Origin: Ustulina deusta | Lineage: Eukaryota > Ascomycota > Sordariomycetes > Xylariales > Xylariaceae | Assembly (NCBI GenBank): GCA_023159155.1 | Contig: JAJNNX010000028.1 | Span: 62,001 to 126,000 of the forward strand | Reading direction: 5' to 3' | DNA: 64,000 nucleotides | Shown here: one piece after another, positions 59,932 to 64,000 of the stretch | Layout of the letters: the number at the start of each line of letters is the position of its first letter | Position numbering within the stretch: position 1 is the first letter of the stretch | The notes under the pieces: model-generated | The model's input: the letters and a program-made list of their open reading frames with translations, nothing else | What the model was told of the DNA's origin: nothing | Database searches by the model: none | Made by a program: the position numbers and the translations under genes

Positions 59932-61782
59932 TGCAGTAGGGCTGGTACGCGCGTATAAGAAACAGGTCCTTAGTTATAGAGTAGAACGCATTCTCGGAAA
60001 CCTTAGAAATTACAGAACAAAAAGTATAATAAACATACATTTTTATTTAAGGCTATAAAAGACTACTTCCTTTTTATATATAAAAAAACAGACAATTATT
60101 ATAGAATATTAAATAAAAATTAAAGATTTGTTTTATTAATTAATTATTATATTTTTATTTATATTTTTATATTAGATCTTAACTTAATATATATAAAGAT
60201 TTACTAACTAAAAAATATAGTTTATTATAAAACAATTAAATAAGTTTAATTAGTTTTAGTATATAATATATTAATTAGGAACTTTGTTTTATTTTATTTG
60301 TATTTTTAATAAAGCAATAAAAATTAATATTATTTAATGTTTTTTAAAGTATAACTTATAATTAAAAACTAATATTTTTAATTATATTAATTAGTTATAT
60401 TTTGTTTAATAAATTTTTATATAAAGCTAGACTTTTAATATAATTTAATAATATAATATAAAAATAATAAAAAACTAACTATAATAAAAATTAAATAAAC
60501 ATAAAATATTAATAAAACTATTGTTTTTAAAACAACTAACTATAAAAATAATAATAATACTATACTATTTTTATTAAATTTATAAAAAAAATATAAAATT
60601 TAATTATAGTTTTATTAAAAAAGCTAATATATTTATTAAACTTAAATATATATAAACTTTTAATAAAGAATTTATAAAAATATTATATTAATTATATATG
60701 CTTATATAGCAATAAAAACTATAAAATATTAAATAAAAAAATATTATTAAAACTTAAAAACTATTGTTTTATTTTTAAAACATTTATTATTTTATTATTT
60801 TTATATATTAATAGTTCTAATTAATAACCTAGAATAAATAACCTAAATGTTTTAAAATAACTATAAAACTTTAAGCTTTTTTTAATAAGATTTATTCTAA
60901 ACATTTTAATTATAAATATATTTATTTTTAATATTATATTAACTAATAATTAAACTAATAAATATTAGCTAGCTAAACTTTTAATATTTATATAATTAGT
61001 TTTTAAAAATACTATAGTTTTATATATTATTAGTTTACTTATTTTTAATTTTATTTTTTATTTTTAAAACTAATTTAATAAAAAAAATATAACTAAATAG
61101 TTTTACGGAATAAAAAAACTTTTTAAGTTATATAAACTTTTATAAGCTAAATAAATAAATTAATTATTATATTAAACAAAAATTATAATTAAAAAATATA
61201 TAGTTTAATATATTATTAGTTTTTATATTAATTAGGATCAAACTATTATAAATTTAAAATAAAAATATAAAATAATTAATTTTAAGTAAACTTAATTATA
61301 AAAAAAATAACTTATTAAGTTTTTTTTAAGTACTAAAATAACTTTTTAAAATTATGCTTAATTTTTTTTTAAATATATAGCTTTAATTAATAAACTTAGC
61401 TAAAAAATCCTTTTAATACTGAAATAGAGCAGGGCTCCTAATCAGCGTATCGCACACTCAAACCAACTAAACCTACCTGATTAGTATGTATTGGACTACG
61501 TTTTCTGGCTCGCGGATCTTTGTATGTATTAGGTTAAGATCTAACTTATAATTATAAATAAAAACGCAATAATTAATTAATAAAAACAAATTTTTAATTC
61601 CTATTTAATATTTTGTAATAATTATTTGTTGTTTGCTATATTAAAAAGAAATCTTTTATAGTTTTAAATAAAAACGTGCGTTTTTTATAGTTTTTGTTTT
61701 GTAATTTTTAAGGTTTTTAAAAATACGTTTTATTTTATAACTAAGGACCTATTTTTTATATATGCGTACCAGCCCTACTGCA
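59932..61782. mobile_element. Element with ~360-bp inverted arms
   Basis: The left arm (59932 to about 60295) and right arm (about 61425 to 61782) are inverted copies. They start TGCAGTAGGGCTGGTACGC and share GGTCCTTAGTTATA, AAACCTT, AATTACA, ATTAATTAATTATT and TTAGATCTTAAC along the arm, with differences mainly of C/T and G/A type. The outer 110 bases are less mutated in the left arm, the inner 100 bases less mutated in the right arm. The middle 1.1 kb is A+T-only. No target duplication was found. It could be a long-TIR (Mutator-like or foldback) element, or two inverted copies of one 360-bp element. The ends CAGTAGGGCT and AGGAGCCCTG (right arm, inner) are hAT-like in style, but no 8-bp duplication supports that. 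Confidence 0.72.
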
Positions 61783-64000
61783 AACTTCCCAAATTATTAG
61801 GTTTTTGTTTTTAGACTATAATAACTAACCTAAACTATAACTAATTAGTTATTTATTTTTTTTAGATCTTTGTTGCTAGGTTTTTTTAGTTTTTATGTTT
61901 ATTTTTAATAATTTAATTTTTTGTTCTTTTTATATATTTAGCACTTTTTAAGCAGCTTTTTGATTTTTGGGTTTTTTAGTATTTGCTTAATCAACCATAT
62001 ATATTTGCAAATTATACTTTTTTTAGAACTCCTACCTAATAAAAAAGTTTAGCATAGGACAACTTTTTATACTACTATATATATTATTTTTTTAAAATAT
62101 AAAAAAAATCTATTAGCAAGCAAGTTTTTTATAAATTATAGCTTAAGCTTTTTTACTACTAAAAAAGGGTTAATATTATTTATTAAAATTAAGTATATTA
62201 AAATATTTATATTTTTAACTAGGTCTTTTAAACTTAAGTATAATTACTAAAGCACTTTTTAATTAGTTTTATATTAATTTTTTAAGCAATCTAGCAACTA
62301 TTGTTTTTTTATAAATAGACTAAAAAGCAGAAATATTTATTATAAAAAAATCTAATTCGATTTAAAAAAAAGATCTATAAAATATATTTTATATATTTAT
62401 ATTATTACTTATTAACTAATTAGCTTTATAAAATAAAGTAATTATTAATTGTTTTTTTGTTTTAAGTAATATTAATTAGAAAAAAAGCTTTGTTTTAATA
62501 ATTATAATCTTAGTATATAATTCTATTTTTTTAATAATATTTAGGTAATTTTTTATAATTTTAATATTTATTATTAAGTTATTAAATATTAATTTTTAGC
62601 TATTAGGTTATAGATCTTTAAAAAAAATGCTTAAGTATTTAAAAAATAATATTATATAAATAATATATACTAGACCATAGCTCTATTAATTATTTTAGGT
62701 ATATATAGAAAAGTTATATATATAAAACAAAAAAAATATATTAAAAAGCAGCTTTAAGGTCTATTAATTAATAATATTTTTAAAAGCTTGTATTTAGTAA
62801 TTATAAACAAATTATTAATATTTTTTGTTTTGCTTAAGAACTAAATTAATAAAATAAGCAATCTATTTTTATTTATTAATAATTATAATAAAAAAATAAT
62901 TTGATTGGTTGCTACTTGTTTTAAAAAGCTTAAGTTTACTAAATATTATTTATTTAATTTTAGGGATTAATATAATTATAACTACTTTTTTGTTAAGTTT
63001 TATAAATTAGGTAATAAGATAATTAAATAATCTAAATAATTGTTTGTGAGCTATTTTTATATTTAGCTTATAGAGCTAAATAGCAAGTTATGCTTTAATA
63101 TTTATAATATTAGCTTAAATATATTATTTTTGTTTAATTATTATATTAATAATCTAAGTATTAAAGTTATTAGTTATCTAAATATTTTTAGAAATAAAGA
63201 AAAAGATTGGTTATTTTTTAAAAAATTTATTATTTATATATTAATAATTATTATAAAAAAGCATATTAATAGAAATCCTGATTTTATTAGTTATTAAGTG
63301 TTACAATAGTAAAAGAATATTTTTATATTTTAGGTTATACTAACTATATATTTTTGTAATTAAATCTTGTAAGTACTTGTAATATTTTAAGTAAAGTTTT
63401 ACAAATTAGAAATTAGTAAATAAAGTAATTAGCTAAAAAATTAACTAATTTTGTTAAAAGATTGGCTAGGCCGGCTAGATAAATTAAGTTTATAACTGGA
63501 AATCTAGGATTGGCTTTTTTGTATAAATTATAATATAATTTTTGTAATATTTTAATAAATTATTTTATATATTTTTGTTTAGATTATGAGATTTTTTGTT
63601 TATAGTATTTATTATTATTTTTTAAAGCTTTAGTTTATAAAAGGCTAAAAATATATAAGTTCTATAGAAATAATTATAGCGCTAGCTATTATTTTGTTAG
63701 ATATTAGAGATTAATATTATAAACTTAGGTCTAAGTAGATAACTATTAAATAATAATTTTTAAACATAATTAAAAGCAATAAAAACTTTTTAGTAAGCAT
63801 TAATTATTATATTATTATTAATAAAATCTATAATATATAGTATTTTTTATTTAATATTATAAATTATAATAAACTAATAATTAAAAGTATGCCTAGTTTT
63901 AGTTGTTCTAATTGTTTTAAATATTATAAAATTAATAGATCTATTCTACTTTTTAAAAAATTAAAAAATAAAGTAGTTTTTATTAAAGCTTCCGTTTTAA
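61783..64000. other. A+T-rich tract to window end
   Basis: No readable gene. It contains patches of milder mutation, for example 61,960-62,010 (TTTTTGGGTTTTTTAG, CTTAATCAACCAT) and 63,460-63,520 (GATTGGCTAGGCCGGCTAG, GGAAATCTAGGATTGGC), so it is probably one or more RIPed transposons of which the far end lies outside the window. Confidence 0.45.

Noticed and set aside
59932..61782. hAT element (CAGTAGGGCT and AGGAGCCCTG ends)
   Set aside because: End style is suggestive, but no 8-bp target duplication was found at either candidate border.
1..64000. tRNA or rRNA genes
   Set aside because: TTCGA-containing stretches (for example near 3142) were inspected by eye, but no cloverleaf could be drawn.

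Overview
The window reads as nuclear DNA of a filamentous ascomycete (Pezizomycotina, probably a Sordariomycete). Genes have several short introns with GTRAGT donors, and the families are typical of these fungi: acyltransferase 3, DUF1996, cytochrome P450, MAPEG, fungal kinase-like proteins, Zn2Cys6 factors and AsaB/CmcJ-type oxidoreductases. Long tracts are extremely A+T-rich and contain transposons whose copies differ mainly by C-to-T and G-to-A, the signature of repeat-induced point mutation (RIP). The assignment is by inference; no rRNA or other phylogenetic marker is present.

Layout. (1) 1-14,100, normal composition: four intact-looking genes, all on + (acyltransferase 3, secreted DUF1996 protein, P450, atypical protein kinase), with long intergenic DNA holding a 515-bp Mutator-like MITE (11,152-11,666, 9-bp target duplication). 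(2) 14,600-19,080, a decaying margin: three broken genes, all on -, each with stops and/or frameshifts (kinase, Zn2Cys6 regulator, AsaB-like protein). (3) 19,150-46,430, A+T-rich: a 2.2-kb non-autonomous LTR element with poly-C minisatellite (19,772-21,981), a 9-kb LTR element (22,755-31,809), then two inverted copies of a third LTR family (34,853-39,252 and 39,946-45,785), the first carrying a 225-bp un-RIPed insertion. Each of these has matching 5-bp target duplications. (4) 46,435-52,088, an island of normal composition with a MAPEG protein and an unrecognised two-exon protein faintly like a terpene synthase, both on -. (5) 52,089-64,000: a Fot1/Pogo-like element flanked by TA, a second TA-flanked element, an exact 41-bp minisatellite, and an element with about 360-bp inverted arms.

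The active genes look independent. Acyltransferase, P450, MAPEG, the broken regulator and the broken AsaB-like gene are classes often found in secondary-metabolite loci, but no polyketide or peptide synthase is in view, so no cluster is claimed. The main biology visible is genome compartmentalisation: repeats of several classes have been RIPed, genes at the margin are eroding, and a small island with two genes survives between the tracts.

Element and exon boundaries were read by eye. No alignment, homology search or composition count was run.
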